Shown piece after piece: positions 1 through 9,401 of a stretch of DNA of 64,000 bases. A program made the translations under genes and the position numbers. Each line of letters begins with the position of its first letter. Positions within the stretch are counted from its first letter, which is position 1. The notes beneath the pieces were generated by a model, which saw only the letters and a list, made by a program, of their open reading frames with translations, was not told the DNA's origin and made no database searches. The stretch comes from Roseovarius sp. EL26 (GTDB lineage Bacteria > Pseudomonadota > Alphaproteobacteria > Rhodobacterales > Rhodobacteraceae): NCBI RefSeq assembly GCF_900327775.1, contig NZ_OUMZ01000005.1, positions 186,001 through 250,000 of the forward strand, given 5' to 3'.

Positions 1-1
1 T

Positions 2-1441
2 AAAACAAAGGTTGTTGCGGGCGAAGCTGGTGGCATCACCCAGCACATTGGTGCTTATCAGATCACCACCGATGGTGGCGCTGTTCTGAGCTTCCTTGAC
101 ACGCCTGGCCACGCGGCCTTTACCAGCATGCGGGCCCGTGGTGCGCAGGTCACGGACATTGTTGTTCTGGTGGTTGCTGCTGACGATTCGGTGATGCCGC
201 AGACAGTTGAAGCGATCAACCACGCCAAAGCGGCTGGGGTTCCAATGATTGTTGCGATCAACAAGGTTGACCGCCCTGCAGCTAACCCAGATCAGGTACG
301 TGCGGAATTGCTTCAACACGAAGTGATCGTTGAAAAGATGTCTGGCGAAGTACAAGACGTCGAAGTTTCCGCTGTGACGGGTCAGGGTCTGGATGAACTG
401 CTCGAAGCGATTGCACTGCAGGCGGAAATTCTTGAGCTGACTGCCAACCCTAAACGTGCAGCCGAAGGTGCAGTGATTGAGGCCCAGCTTGATGTCGGCC
501 GCGGTCCTGTTGCAACGGTTCTGGTTCAACGTGGTACGCTGAAGCAAGGCGATATCTTTGTTGTCGGTGAGCAGCACGGTAAAGTGCGCGCACTGATCAA
601 TGATGCCGGTGAGCGCGTGAAAGAAGCTGGTCCTTCGGTTCCGGTTGAGGTTCTTGGCTTGAATGGCACACCAGAGGCTGGTGACGTTCTGAACGTTGTC
701 GATACTGATGCGCAAGCACGTGAAATTGCCGCCTACCGTGAGCAGGTCAGCAAGGAAAAACGTGCCGCTGTTGGTGCTGGTACATCGTTGGAGCAGCTTC
801 TGGCGCAAGCCAAGGCGGACGAGAATGTCAGCGAATTGCCAATCTTGATGAAAGCCGACGTGCAAGGTAGTGCGGAAGCGATCATTCAGGCGATGGAAAA
901 AATCGGCAATGATGAAGTCCGCGTTCGTGTTCTGCACTCTGGTGTAGGTGCGATCACTGAATCTGATATCGGTCTGGCGGAAGCGTCGGGCGCACCGGTT
1001 CTGGGCTTTAATGTTCGGGCAAATGCCTCGGCACGTAACAGCGCCAACCAGAAGGGTGTTGAGATCCGTTATTATTCGGTGATCTACGATCTTGTGGATG
1101 ATGTGAAAGCGGCCGCATCCGGCCTGCTGGGTGCAGAAATCCGCGAGCACTTCATTGGTTATGCGAAGATCAAAGAGGTCTTTAAGGTCACGGGTATCGG
1201 CAAAGTCGCTGGCTGTCTGGTGACCGAAGGTATCGCACGTCGATCAGCCGGTGTACGCCTGCTGCGTGATGACGTTGTGATCCACGAAGGCACGCTGAAA
1301 ACGCTGAAGCGCTTCAAGGATGAAGTGTCTGATGTGCAGTCGGGCCAGGAATGTGGCATGGCCTTTGAAAACTACGATGACATTCGTGAAAATGATGTCA
1401 TCGAGATTTTCGAGCGCGAGGAAGTCACGCGTACGCTGTGA
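2..1441 (+). CDS. infB: Translation initiation factor IF-2 (C-terminal part, 5' end outside window)
   Basis: IF-2 is the GTPase that delivers initiator fMet-tRNA to the 30S subunit. The reading frame is open from base 2, so the gene is cut by the window edge; 479 residues are visible. The GTPase G3 motif [10 protein letters not shown] lies near the left end and the G4 motif NKVD follows about 50 residues later. Domains II, III and the tRNA-binding C-terminal domain continue to the end ([12 protein letters not shown]). The P-loop and the N-terminal extension lie upstream of the window. A strong hairpin with a T-run follows the stop codon. The frame is uninterrupted, so I see no sign of a broken gene. 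Confidence 0.97.
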   Translation, partial: KTKVVAGEAGGITQHIGAYQITTDGGAVLSFLDTPGHAAFTSMRARGAQVTDIVVLVVAADDSVMPQTVEAINHAKAAGVPMIVAINKVDRPAANPDQVRAELLQHEVIVEKMSGEVQDVEVSAVTGQGLDELLEAIALQAEILELTANPKRAAEGAVIEAQLDVGRGPVATVLVQRGTLKQGDIFVVGEQHGKVRALINDAGERVKEAGPSVPVEVLGLNGTPEAGDVLNVVDTDAQAREIAAYREQVSKEKRAAVGAGTSLEQLLAQAKADENVSELPILMKADVQGSAEAIIQAMEKIGNDEVRVRVLHSGVGAITESDIGLAEASGAPVLGFNVRANASARNSANQKGVEIRYYSVIYDLVDDVKAAASGLLGAEIREHFIGYAKIKEVFKVTGIGKVAGCLVTEGIARRSAGVRLLRDDVVIHEGTLKTLKRFKDEVSDVQSGQECGMAFENYDDIRENDVIEIFEREEVTRTL

Positions 1442-1463
1442 TCTTGATCGCAAACGTAAATTA

Positions 1464-1494
1464 AAAAGGGCCGCGTTAATCGCGGCCCTTTTTA
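1464..1494 (+). terminator. Rho-independent terminator after infB
   Basis: A GC-rich hairpin, with arms AAAAGGGCCGCG and CGCGGCCCTTTT around a TTAAT loop, is followed by further T residues. It lies 22 bases after the infB stop codon. The stem is flanked by A and T runs, so it could work in both directions and also end the minus-strand small gene at 1525. Confidence 0.9.
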
Positions 1495-1524
1495 TTTGGA
1501 ATGTTATATAACGTTGATTTTTGC

Positions 1525-1659
1525 TTAAGCGGCTTTCGAGATCGGTGTTCCCTGAAAGACACGATCGCCAACACGGACTTGCATCATGCCATTTGGCAGC
1601 ATGCCGAGAAAGAAACCTTGAACGGAAACACAGCTTCCGAGTTTTATGGTGCGCAGCAT
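1525..1659 (-). CDS. Small conserved-looking protein of 44 residues, function unknown
   Basis: This short frame begins MLRTIKLGSCVSVQGFF, continues through LPNGMMQVRVGD and ends TPISKAA. It is preceded on its own strand by a G-rich stretch (TATCGGGGGG) about 7 bases before ATG. The alternation of hydrophobic and polar residues (SVQGFFLGML..MMQVRVGDRVFQG) suggests a small all-beta fold, perhaps SH3- or OB-like. It carries no signal peptide. It is convergent with infB and shares its terminator hairpin. I do not recognise a named family. The coding call rests on the clean start and stop, the protein-like composition and the otherwise empty gap. Confidence 0.6.
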   Translation of the reverse strand: MLRTIKLGSCVSVQGFFLGMLPNGMMQVRVGDRVFQGTPISKAA

Positions 1660-1836
1660 TTATCAGCCCCCCGATAGAAGTTGCGATATGAGTGATTTGA
1701 AAACTAGGAAAAAGTCACATACTTACAAAAATAATTATAGTCTGAGGACGCCGTCCAGGACAGCAAAACTAATCTTTAGGAAACAATGCTTTGGGGTGAA
1801 GACGGGTTCGCCTCCTCCTTGATTCGGTTGTATTTA
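1660..1836. other. Intergenic gap with no recognised gene
   Basis: This gap lies between the 44-residue gene (which starts at 1659 and reads left) and the mutT stop at 1837. It is AT-rich around 1690-1745. It should contain the promoter of the small gene on the minus strand and the 3' end of the argJ-mutT transcript, but I see no clear terminator or promoter. Confidence 0.4.
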
Positions 1837-2235
1837 CTACACCCAATCGCGCAAAACGGGAATCAGTGGAATGTCCGCCGGTGGCATGGGGTAGTTGACC
1901 AAGTCTTTTGAACGCACCCATTTCAGGGATTGATTTTCTTTCCCCACTGGGATGCCATCCCATTTGCGGCAGGCAAACACCGGCATCAACAGATGGAAAT
2001 CTTCATAGCTGTGACTGGCAAAGGTCAACGGGGCCAGGCAGCTGGCCCAGGTGTTGATGCCTAGCTCTTCCTCCAGTTCACGGATCAGGGCCGCCTCAGG
2101 TGTTTCGCCAGCTTCGACTTTTCCGCCTGGAAATTCCCATAACCCTGCCATGGATTTTCCGGCAGGGCGTTGGGCCAGCAATACGCGGCCGTCAACATCA
2201 ATTAGGGCGACGGCCGAGACCAGTACAACCTTCAT
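1837..2235 (-). CDS. mutT: Nudix (deoxy)nucleoside triphosphate pyrophosphohydrolase, MutT type
   Basis: MutT-type enzymes hydrolyse 8-oxo-dGTP and related damaged nucleotides to monophosphates, preventing mutation. The protein has 132 residues, the usual size. The Nudix box is complete: GGKVEAGETPEAALIRELEE followed by ELGI, with the REUxEE glutamates that bind magnesium. It starts VVLVSAVALIDVDGRVLLAQRP, the typical first strands. Its ATG overlaps the argJ stop codon (ATGA), so the two are translationally coupled. Substrate specificity cannot be told from sequence alone; 8-oxo-dGTP is the family default. Confidence 0.9.
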   Translation of the reverse strand: MKVVLVSAVALIDVDGRVLLAQRPAGKSMAGLWEFPGGKVEAGETPEAALIRELEEELGINTWASCLAPLTFASHSYEDFHLLMPVFACRKWDGIPVGKENQSLKWVRSKDLVNYPMPPADIPLIPVLRDWV

Positions 2236-3461
2236 GAGCGATAATCAGCGTTAATAGCAATGTAGCCATGGGTAAGATCACAGGTCCAGACTGTGGCGGT
2301 GCCGCCGCCCAGGCCAAGATCAACACGGATTTGAATCTCCTCCCGCTTCATATAGGCGGCAGCGTCGTCTTCGCTATAGCCTGGATCGACCCAGCCATTA
2401 CGCGCAACCGATATGTTGCCAAATGAAATTGACAAGCTGTCGCGATCTGCGGGGGCGCCTGATTTGCCGATGGCCATCACCACGCGGCCCCAATTGGGGT
2501 CTTCACCTGCAACGGCGGTTTTGATCAACGGCGAATTGGCAATCGCCTTAGCATGTGTGCGTGCATCGGTATCGCTGGTGGCACCAGTCACGGAAATCTC
2601 GACAAATTTGGTAGCCCCTTCTCCGTCGCGGACCACCTGATGTGCCAGATCCAGCATCACCTTGCGAAGCGCTTCCATGAAACCAACGCTGTTTTCGGTG
2701 ATTTCGACACCAGAAGCCCCGGTGGCTGCGGCCAAAAGCGTGTCAGAGGTTGAGGTGTCGCTGTCGACGGTGATGCAGTTGAAGGTGGTGTCGTTCAGGG
2801 CCGAAACCATGGATTGCAAGACCGAGGTTTCAACTTTGGCGTCGGTAAAGATGTACACCAGCATGGTTGCCATATCGGGCGCGATCATGCCCGAGCCTTT
2901 GGCGATGCCGGCGATCTGCACGGCTTGACCGTCGATTTCAATCGTGGCGCTGGACCCTTTGGGGAAAGTGTCTGTTGTCATGATCGCCTGAGCGGCACTC
3001 TCGATTAGGTTTTCAGACAGTGCGCCAGACAGCTCTGTAAGTTTGGTGCGAATGCGGTCGTGCGGCAATGCCTCGCCAATCACCCCGGTCGAAGAGGTGA
3101 AAACACGCGCCTCTGGCAGGTTCAGGGTGTCGGCTACCGCATTAGTGATGGCTTGAACGGCTTCGGTCCCGTTGCGACCAGTAAAGGCGTTGGCATTGCC
3201 GGAATTGACCAAAATCGCGGCGCCTTGATCGCTATACCCTGAAATTTTGGACTGACAATCAAGCACGGCGGCGGAACGGGTGGCTGATTGGGTGAACACC
3301 CCTGCAATGGCTGACCCGGGGGCCAGCTCTGCCAGCATGACGTCCTGACGTCCCTGATAACGCACGCCAGCTTCGATCGTGGCGAAGCGGACGCCTTTGA
3401 TCACAGGCAGGTCAGGAAAAGTCTTTGGTGCCAATGGCGAAAGAGGAGGGGTGCCGCCCAT
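2232..3461 (-). CDS. argJ: Bifunctional glutamate N-acetyltransferase / amino-acid acetyltransferase
   Basis: ArgJ moves the acetyl group from N-acetylornithine to glutamate in the cyclic arginine pathway; bifunctional forms also use acetyl-CoA. The 409 residues match the family length. The self-cleavage site is visible as DMATMLVYIFTDA: Thr199 would become the N-terminal nucleophile of the beta subunit. The preceding KGSGMIAPD is the conserved lead-in, and the oxyanion-hole stretch TSSTGVIGE is near residue 124. The gene lies two bases after the parvulin gene and overlaps mutT by four bases, so the three form one operon. Whether it is monofunctional or bifunctional is not decidable here. Confidence 0.95.
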   Translation of the reverse strand: MGGTPPLSPLAPKTFPDLPVIKGVRFATIEAGVRYQGRQDVMLAELAPGSAIAGVFTQSATRSAAVLDCQSKISGYSDQGAAILVNSGNANAFTGRNGTEAVQAITNAVADTLNLPEARVFTSSTGVIGEALPHDRIRTKLTELSGALSENLIESAAQAIMTTDTFPKGSSATIEIDGQAVQIAGIAKGSGMIAPDMATMLVYIFTDAKVETSVLQSMVSALNDTTFNCITVDSDTSTSDTLLAAATGASGVEITENSVGFMEALRKVMLDLAHQVVRDGEGATKFVEISVTGATSDTDARTHAKAIANSPLIKTAVAGEDPNWGRVVMAIGKSGAPADRDSLSISFGNISVARNGWVDPGYSEDDAAAYMKREEIQIRVDLGLGGGTATVWTCDLTHGYIAINADYRS

Positions 3462-3463
3462 GT

Positions 3464-4324
3464 TTAGTTCTCCAAAATGTCGATGTCGTTGATCACTTTT
3501 GGATCAAACCCGTTCACGTCCGTGCGAATGATATCCGCCTTGCTTTCAAGCTCGGCCAGATAATCTTCAAATGCAGTGGTGCGCAACTCTTCTTCGAGCG
3601 CGCCGCGCACTTCTTCAAGTTTTGGGCGTTCAACGTCACGGGTTTCTTTGAGCAAAATCACGTGCCAGCCAAATTCTGTCTGCACCGGATCCGCGGTATG
3701 TTCACCGGCTTGCAGGGTTTTCACACCCTCAAAGAATGGGGCGACCATGGTGCCAGCACCGAACCAACCCAGTTCACCGCCGCTGGTGCTTGAGGGGCCG
3801 ATTGATTTTTCCTTGGCTTGCTCGGTAAAATCGGCACCATCGTCAAGCGTTGCGATAATCGCTTTTGCTTCATCTTCGGTTTCAACAAGGATATGTGCCG
3901 CGTTATACTCTGTCTCCTGCGGGGCGGAGGTATAGCGTTCGTTATAAAGCGTTTCGATTGCACCATCATCGATATCTTGTATCAAAACACCCCGGCTGTT
4001 GGCATTGGCGATCAGTGCGCGGCGTTCGTTTTCTATCGACAACTGCGTTAACTTTGATGGCTCGCCTTCACCGGCTTGCATTAACAGGGTTTGTTGCACC
4101 AACTGATTGAGGAGACCGTCAAACAAGATTTGATCAGCAACCTGATCATATTGCGCAGGCAGGGTGGTCCGCATTGCAATGACATGACCCAGCGTGATTT
4201 TTTCGCCATTGATTTCGGCCAGAACCTGATCAGGGTCGGGGGTCTCTTGTGCGATGGCTGGAAGGGTTAGAAACCCGACAGTCAACAGAGAATAAACTGG
4301 TCGAAGAGGGCGAGAAAATAACAT
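3464..4324 (-). CDS. Exported parvulin-type peptidyl-prolyl cis-trans isomerase (PpiC/PrsA/SurA family)
   Basis: This is a periplasmic foldase for exported or outer-membrane proteins. It has 286 residues with an N-terminal signal peptide (hydrophobic SLLTVGFLTLPAIAQ). A helical chaperone segment follows, then one parvulin domain starting near residue 140: YNAAHILVETEDEA, GGELGWFGAGTMVAPFFEG and TEFGWHVILLKETR are the family's conserved blocks. The start has an AAGGA Shine-Dalgarno 8 bases upstream. It is divergent from secA, which fits a shared role in protein export, and is the first gene of the argJ-mutT operon. Confidence 0.9.
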   Translation of the reverse strand: MLFSRPLRPVYSLLTVGFLTLPAIAQETPDPDQVLAEINGEKITLGHVIAMRTTLPAQYDQVADQILFDGLLNQLVQQTLLMQAGEGEPSKLTQLSIENERRALIANANSRGVLIQDIDDGAIETLYNERYTSAPQETEYNAAHILVETEDEAKAIIATLDDGADFTEQAKEKSIGPSSTSGGELGWFGAGTMVAPFFEGVKTLQAGEHTADPVQTEFGWHVILLKETRDVERPKLEEVRGALEEELRTTAFEDYLAELESKADIIRTDVNGFDPKVINDIDILEN

Positions 4325-4374
4325 GGAAATGTTCCTTTATGGATACGTCTTAGATAGGGCGCGGATGCGCGGCG

Positions 4375-4403
4375 TTGACACTCTACCAGAGGCCCCTTAC
4401 ATC
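4375..4403 (+). promoter_or_regulatory. Candidate sigma-70-type promoter for secA
   Basis: A perfect TTGACA (4375-4380) is followed after 17 bases by TACATC (4398-4403), which matches TATAAT at three positions. It sits about 115 bases before the secA ATG at 4517. The -10 match is weak, as is common in alphaproteobacteria. No experimental support. Confidence 0.4.
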
Positions 4404-4516
4404 GCTTTATGATCAAGCGGGACTGCTGGCTTTCGCCCTGTTACTTATGGGCGCAATGCTGATGAGGCAAGCAGGTGTCCGGAACAAAAAAGACAATAGA
4501 CCGGAACGGATAGAAT

Positions 4517-7210
4517 ATGCTGGGTTTAGGAACTGTCGCCAAAAAGATTTTCGGCACCCCAAATGACCGGATGGTCAAGGCGACGCGCCCGCTGGTGCAA
4601 AAGATTAACGCACTGGAGCCAGAATTTGAGGCCCTGTCAGACGAGGGGCTGATCGAAAAGACCGCAGAATTTAAACGCCGTTTTGAGGGTGGGGAAGCTC
4701 TGGATCAGCTTCTACCGGAGGCCTTTGCCAACTGTCGAGAAGGCGCGCGCCGGGCGTTGGGTCTGCGTGCGTTTGATGTACAGCTGATGGGCGGCATTTT
4801 CCTGCATCAAGGTAATATCTCGGAAATGAAAACCGGCGAAGGTAAAACGCTTGTGGCGACCTTCCCATCTTATCTGAACGCGCTGACGGGTCGCGGTGTG
4901 CATATCGTGACGGTGAACGACTATCTGGCCCGCCGAGATGCCGAATGGATGAGTAAGGTTTACACCGCCTTGGGTATGACCACTGGCGTTGTTTATCCAC
5001 AGCAACCTGATGCTGAGAAGAAAGAGGCTTATGCCTCAGACGTGACCTATGCCACCAACAATGAGCTGGGTTTTGACTATTTGCGCGACAACATGAAATC
5101 GTCGTTGGAAGAAATGAACCAGCGCGATCATCACTTTGCTGTGGTTGATGAGGTCGACTCGATCTTGATCGACGAGGCGCGAACACCGCTGATCATCTCA
5201 GGACCGGCACAGGACCGTAGCGAGCTTTACACAGCAATTGATAAGCTGATCCCTGAACTGGCTGAAGAGCATTACAAAATCGATGAAAAGTCGCGCAACG
5301 TGACCTTTACCGATGAGGGTAATGAGTTTCTTGAGGAACTGTTGCAACAGCATGGCCTGCTGGAAGGCGAGCAGTCGCTTTATGATCCTGAAAGCACCAC
5401 GATTGTGCATCACGTCAATCAGGGGCTGCGGGCACACAAGCTGTTTGCCCGTGACAAAGAATATATCGTGCGCGATGGTGATGTGGTTCTGATTGATGAA
5501 TTTACCGGCCGGATGATGGCGGGGCGACGTTTGTCAGACGGGTTACATCAGGCGATTGAGGCCAAAGAAGGTTGTGATATTCAGCCTGAAAATGTGACGC
5601 TCGCGCAGGTGACATTCCAGAACTATTTCCGTCTGTACGACAAGCTGAGCGGGATGACCGGAACCGCAGCCACTGAGGCCGAGGAGTTCGGTGAGATTTA
5701 CGGGCTTGGTGTGGTCGAAGTGCCGACCAATAAGCCGATCGCCCGGATCGACAAGGATGACGCGATTTATCGGACACAGGCCGAGAAATATCAGGCTATT
5801 CTGGAAGAGATCCGCATGGGCCACGAGAAAGGCCAACCGATTCTGGTCGGGACAACCTCGATCGAAAAATCTGAGCAGCTTAGCCAGATGCTGACGCAAG
5901 CAGAGATCACGCACAATGTTTTGAATGCGCGCCAGCACGAGCAGGAAGCGCAGATTGTTGCGGATGCTGGTAAATTAAACGCGGTCACGATTGCCACCAA
6001 CATGGCCGGTCGTGGGACCGACATCAAACTGGGTGGCAACGTCGAGTTTAAGATCATGGAAGCGATCGAAGCAGACCCAGATGGTGATCATCAATCTATT
6101 CGTGAGCGTATCGAAGCGGAGCATCAAGCGGCAGAAGAAGCTGTTATGGCGGCGGGTGGCCTGTTCGTTTTGGCAACAGAGCGGCATGAATCGCGCCGGA
6201 TCGATAACCAGCTGCGCGGCCGGTCTGGCCGTCAGGGGGATGCGGGACGATCGGCGTTCTTCCTGAGCCTTGATGACGACTTGATGCGGATCTTTGGCTC
6301 TGAGCGGCTTGAAAAAGTTCTTTCGACGCTGGGTATGAAAGAGGGCGAGGCGATCATTCACCCTTGGGTGAACAAGTCGCTGGAGCGTGCGCAGGCCAAG
6401 GTCGAAGGACGTAACTTTGACATCCGTAAGCAGTTGCTGAAATTCGATGATGTGATGAATGAGCAGCGTAAGGTGATCTTTAAGCAACGTCTTGATATCA
6501 TGCGTGCTGATAACCTTTCATCCGTCGCGCAGGAAATGCGCCATGAGGTGATCAGCGATCTTGTTGATACCTATATGCCACCAAAAACATATGCAGATCA
6601 GTGGGATACCGAAGGTTTGCATGCGGCCATCGGAGAGCAATTAAACATTGATGCGCCCGTTGTGAGCTGGGCCGCAGAAGAAGGTGTAGATGACGAAGAC
6701 ATCATCGAGCGCCTAGAGAATGCAGCCGACGAGATGATGGCACAGAAGGCCTCGCAATTCGGTCCGGAAAACATGCGGATGATTGAAAAGCAGATGCTAC
6801 TGCAAACGATTGACGCGAAATGGCGCGAGCATTTGCTGACGCTTGAGCACCTGCGTAGCGTTGTGGGTTTCCGTGGCTATGCACAACGTGATCCATTGAA
6901 CGAATACAAGAACGAATCCTTTCAATTGTTTGAAACCATGTTGGATAGCCTTCGCCATGAGGTGACACAGAAACTGTCGCAAGTGCGGCCAATTTCTGAA
7001 GAAGAACAGCAGGCGATGATGCAACAGCTGATCCAACAACAGCAGGCAATGGCAGCGGCTACCTCGAACGAGGAGCAGGAAGCCAGCGCTGATGCCGTTG
7101 ATGGATTTGATGAGAATGATTCGTCGACTTGGGGGAACCCAAGTAGAAATGATTCATGCCCTTGCGGTTCCGGTAAAAAATTCAAACATTGTCACGGACG
7201 TTTGGCATAA
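4517..7210 (+). CDS. secA: Preprotein translocase ATPase SecA
   Basis: SecA is the ATP-driven motor that pushes preproteins through SecYEG. The 897 residues match the family. Walker A is MKTGEGKT near residues 105-111 and the DEAD-type Walker B is [23 protein letters not shown]2 motifs include [14 protein letters not shown] and the [11 protein letters not shown] stretch. The C-terminal zinc and SecB-binding tail is intact: C881, C883, C892 and H893 in [17 protein letters not shown] Gln-rich linker ([13 protein letters not shown]) precedes it. Divergent from the parvulin gene. A hairpin follows at 7222-7249. Confidence 0.98.
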   Translation: MLGLGTVAKKIFGTPNDRMVKATRPLVQKINALEPEFEALSDEGLIEKTAEFKRRFEGGEALDQLLPEAFANCREGARRALGLRAFDVQLMGGIFLHQGNISEMKTGEGKTLVATFPSYLNALTGRGVHIVTVNDYLARRDAEWMSKVYTALGMTTGVVYPQQPDAEKKEAYASDVTYATNNELGFDYLRDNMKSSLEEMNQRDHHFAVVDEVDSILIDEARTPLIISGPAQDRSELYTAIDKLIPELAEEHYKIDEKSRNVTFTDEGNEFLEELLQQHGLLEGEQSLYDPESTTIVHHVNQGLRAHKLFARDKEYIVRDGDVVLIDEFTGRMMAGRRLSDGLHQAIEAKEGCDIQPENVTLAQVTFQNYFRLYDKLSGMTGTAATEAEEFGEIYGLGVVEVPTNKPIARIDKDDAIYRTQAEKYQAILEEIRMGHEKGQPILVGTTSIEKSEQLSQMLTQAEITHNVLNARQHEQEAQIVADAGKLNAVTIATNMAGRGTDIKLGGNVEFKIMEAIEADPDGDHQSIRERIEAEHQAAEEAVMAAGGLFVLATERHESRRIDNQLRGRSGRQGDAGRSAFFLSLDDDLMRIFGSERLEKVLSTLGMKEGEAIIHPWVNKSLERAQAKVEGRNFDIRKQLLKFDDVMNEQRKVIFKQRLDIMRADNLSSVAQEMRHEVISDLVDTYMPPKTYADQWDTEGLHAAIGEQLNIDAPVVSWAAEEGVDDEDIIERLENAADEMMAQKASQFGPENMRMIEKQMLLQTIDAKWREHLLTLEHLRSVVGFRGYAQRDPLNEYKNESFQLFETMLDSLRHEVTQKLSQVRPISEEEQQAMMQQLIQQQQAMAAATSNEEQEASADAVDGFDENDSSTWGNPSRNDSCPCGSGKKFKHCHGRLA

Positions 7211-7221
7211 GAATATCTAGA

Positions 7222-7249
7222 TGACTGGGATTGGATCCAATCTCAGTCA
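7222..7249 (+). terminator. Stem-loop after secA
   Basis: Arms TGACTGGGATTG and CAATCTCAGTCA pair over 12 positions (one G-U) around a GATC loop, 11 bases after the secA stop. No T-run follows, so it is either a weak terminator or a 3'-end stabiliser. Confidence 0.5.
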
Positions 7250-7320
7250 CATTGCCGCCATATGGTTGCCATTATTGTGAATCAGTTTCCTTTAGCTTGT
7301 GGGGGGTAAAGGGTATTGGG

Positions 7321-7689
7321 ATGATTGGTACTGGCGACGGGAACATACAGCGCAATGTAAAAGTTGGAGCAACTCTTCTTTGCGCGTTCATGATGGGGCA
7401 TGTGATGCAGAATACTCTGCAACATACTTCTGTGCCGTCGGTTAACGTACAATCGTTTTTAAATGGAAGTGCCACTGATCATACCGGGGGCGTTCCGAAT
7501 GTTTCTGATAAATCAGTCGTCCTTAATAACATTGTACAAACCTCTGCAATTCAGATGAAAGCGGCTTCCTTGGCGACGCCGGGTAGTTTGATGCATGTGG
7601 CATACGCGCCAGAGCTTTCACCCGACCTGCCGATCTCAAAATTGCCCAGTGAAGTACCTGCACCGGTTTTGGCAATTCAGACCGATTAA
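7321..7689 (+). CDS. Small protein downstream of secA with one N-terminal hydrophobic segment, function unknown
   Basis: The frame is 122 residues from the ATG at 7321, which has AAAGGG about 7 bases upstream. A longer frame from 7231 exists but begins inside the secA 3' hairpin. The N-terminus is basic (NIQRNVKVGATL) and is followed by a hydrophobic stretch, LLCAFMMGHVMQN, that could be a signal anchor. The rest is Ser/Pro/Val-rich and low in charge, ending EVPAPVLAIQTD, which suggests an extracytoplasmic linker. I do not recognise the family. Its place after secA may reflect a conserved neighbourhood, but that is inference. Confidence 0.6.
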   Translation: MIGTGDGNIQRNVKVGATLLCAFMMGHVMQNTLQHTSVPSVNVQSFLNGSATDHTGGVPNVSDKSVVLNNIVQTSAIQMKAASLATPGSLMHVAYAPELSPDLPISKLPSEVPAPVLAIQTD

Positions 7690-7833
7690 TCCTGAGTGTC
7701 GCTTAGAGAGTCGTATGAGGTTCCGCCTCGGGTGGGTTTCGCGAAAAGCTAAATTGCATTTCCTATTGTAAATCACGGTTGATCCGTCGAAAACTGCCGA
7801 CAAAGCTGAGGTAGCATTCAGGAGATGAAATTG

Positions 7834-9393
7834 ATGAAATGGGGGCGTGCGGCGGGTTTCGCGGCACTTTTTTCTTTTGCGGGGGCTCCCGTTGCTGTTG
7901 CCCAGGATGTAAACTTGACATCGCATGATGGTCAGATCGAAATCACCGGTGATCTCTTGGGATTTGACGGTGAATTTTATCGTGTAGATACAGTTTATGG
8001 AGAATTGACCGTCGACGGCTCTGGCGTAATCTGCTCAGGCCCTGGCTGTCCTAATCTGGAAAACTATGTAGCGCGTTTAACTTTTTCTGGTGCACCTGTG
8101 GTTGGGCGGGTGTTGATGCCTGCACTGATTGAGGCCTTTGCAATTCGCAACGACTTTGAGGTCAGGAGAGATAACCTACAGGATGGGCAGTTTCTGTACG
8201 CGCTTATGGCTCGCGATAGCGATGCGTTGCTGGCAGAATTCACCTTTCATCTGACAAATACTGACGAAGGCTTCGCCGATCTTTTGGCGAACGAAGCAGA
8301 TGTCGTCATGGCCGTGCGTGAAGTTCGGCCAGAGGAGGTCGTGCGCGCGCGGGAACGCGGCCTTGGGGATCTGACTGCGCAGGGACGCAGCCGGGTGATC
8401 GCATTGGATGCGCTGGTACCGGTTGTGGCCCCAGATAATCCGGTGCAGGAAATTACACCATTACAACTGTCGCAAGTTCTGGCGGGGCAGATTTCAAACT
8501 GGCGAAATTTGGGTGGTGTTGATGCTCCCATAGATCTGCATGTACGGGATCAGGTTTCCGGCCTTGGGCAGGCGACTTTTGACCAACTTCTAGTGCCGGT
8601 TGAGCAAGGTTTGCGCGATGACGTTTACCGTCACACCAGTAATCTGGCACTGACCGAGGCCGTTACAAATGGCCCGTTTTCGCTGGGCGTGACCAGCCGG
8701 TCAGAGCCGGGGGACAGTCGCGAGTTGGCCCTGAGTGGCGCTTGTGGTTTTGCATTGAAAGCCTCTAGGACGGCGATGAAAACCGAAGATTACCCGCTGA
8801 CCGCACCATTATTTTTGTATTTTCCTGCGCTGCGGTTGCCGAAAATAGGCCGAGAGTTTGTGAATTACCTGAATGACCCATCGGCGCAGTTGGTGATCCG
8901 CAGGGCAGGTTTTGTGGATCAAAACCCAGAAGAAATCGCGGTTAATGTGCAAGGTGACCGGTTCGCCAATGCGATTGCGCAGGCTGGCAAAGATGTGGAT
9001 CTGGCTGAACTGCAGCGAATGGTGCAGGCGCTGACACCTCTGCAACGATTGACCACCACATTCCGATTCGAAGCTGGATCAAGCAGGCTGGACGCGCAAT
9101 CGCGCTCAAATGTATTGCAACTTGCCCATGCTATGGAATCCGGGGCGTATGATGCTCGGCGTCTGGTTTTTGTGGGCTTCAGCGACGGAGAGGGTGGGGC
9201 GGCCGCAAATCGTGATATCGCCATGCGCCGTGCTGAAACCGTGCGCCAAGCGGTGGAGACTGCGGCAGAAACCGCTGATCTGTCTGGAATTGGGTTAGAG
9301 ACGCACGCGTTCGGGGAGGCGATGCCAATGGCTTGTGATGACAGTGCCTGGGGCCGACAGGTCAATCGCCGAGTCGAGGTCTGGGTGCGCTAG
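7834..9393 (+). CDS. Exported PstS-like substrate-binding domain fused to C-terminal OmpA domain
   Basis: A 519-residue periplasmic protein. The start at 7834 has AGGAG 9 bases upstream; an in-frame ATG at 7825 sits too close to it. The signal peptide ends near PVAVAQ. After an N-terminal beta-rich region (EITGDLLGFDGEFYRVDT), a phosphate-binding-protein-like fold is suggested by LDALVPVVAPDNPV, ITPLQLSQVLAGQISNW and FLYFPALRLPKIGREFVNYL. The last 130 residues are an OmpA/MotB peptidoglycan-binding domain: TTFRFEAGSSRLDAQSRSN, RLVFVGFSDGEGGAAANR, RRAETVRQAV and WGRQVNRRVEVWV. It probably binds a solute or anion while tethered to the cell wall; no transporter genes adjoin. Confidence 0.85.
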   Translation: MKWGRAAGFAALFSFAGAPVAVAQDVNLTSHDGQIEITGDLLGFDGEFYRVDTVYGELTVDGSGVICSGPGCPNLENYVARLTFSGAPVVGRVLMPALIEAFAIRNDFEVRRDNLQDGQFLYALMARDSDALLAEFTFHLTNTDEGFADLLANEADVVMAVREVRPEEVVRARERGLGDLTAQGRSRVIALDALVPVVAPDNPVQEITPLQLSQVLAGQISNWRNLGGVDAPIDLHVRDQVSGLGQATFDQLLVPVEQGLRDDVYRHTSNLALTEAVTNGPFSLGVTSRSEPGDSRELALSGACGFALKASRTAMKTEDYPLTAPLFLYFPALRLPKIGREFVNYLNDPSAQLVIRRAGFVDQNPEEIAVNVQGDRFANAIAQAGKDVDLAELQRMVQALTPLQRLTTTFRFEAGSSRLDAQSRSNVLQLAHAMESGAYDARRLVFVGFSDGEGGAAANRDIAMRRAETVRQAVETAAETADLSGIGLETHAFGEAMPMACDDSAWGRQVNRRVEVWVR

Positions 9394-9401
9394 GCTTTCG
9401 G

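Noticed and set aside
4375..4566. Short hydrophobic frame before and overlapping secA, possible SecM-like peptide
   Set aside because: It starts on a TTG that coincides with the -35 box, lacks a ribosome site and has no arrest motif like that of SecM.
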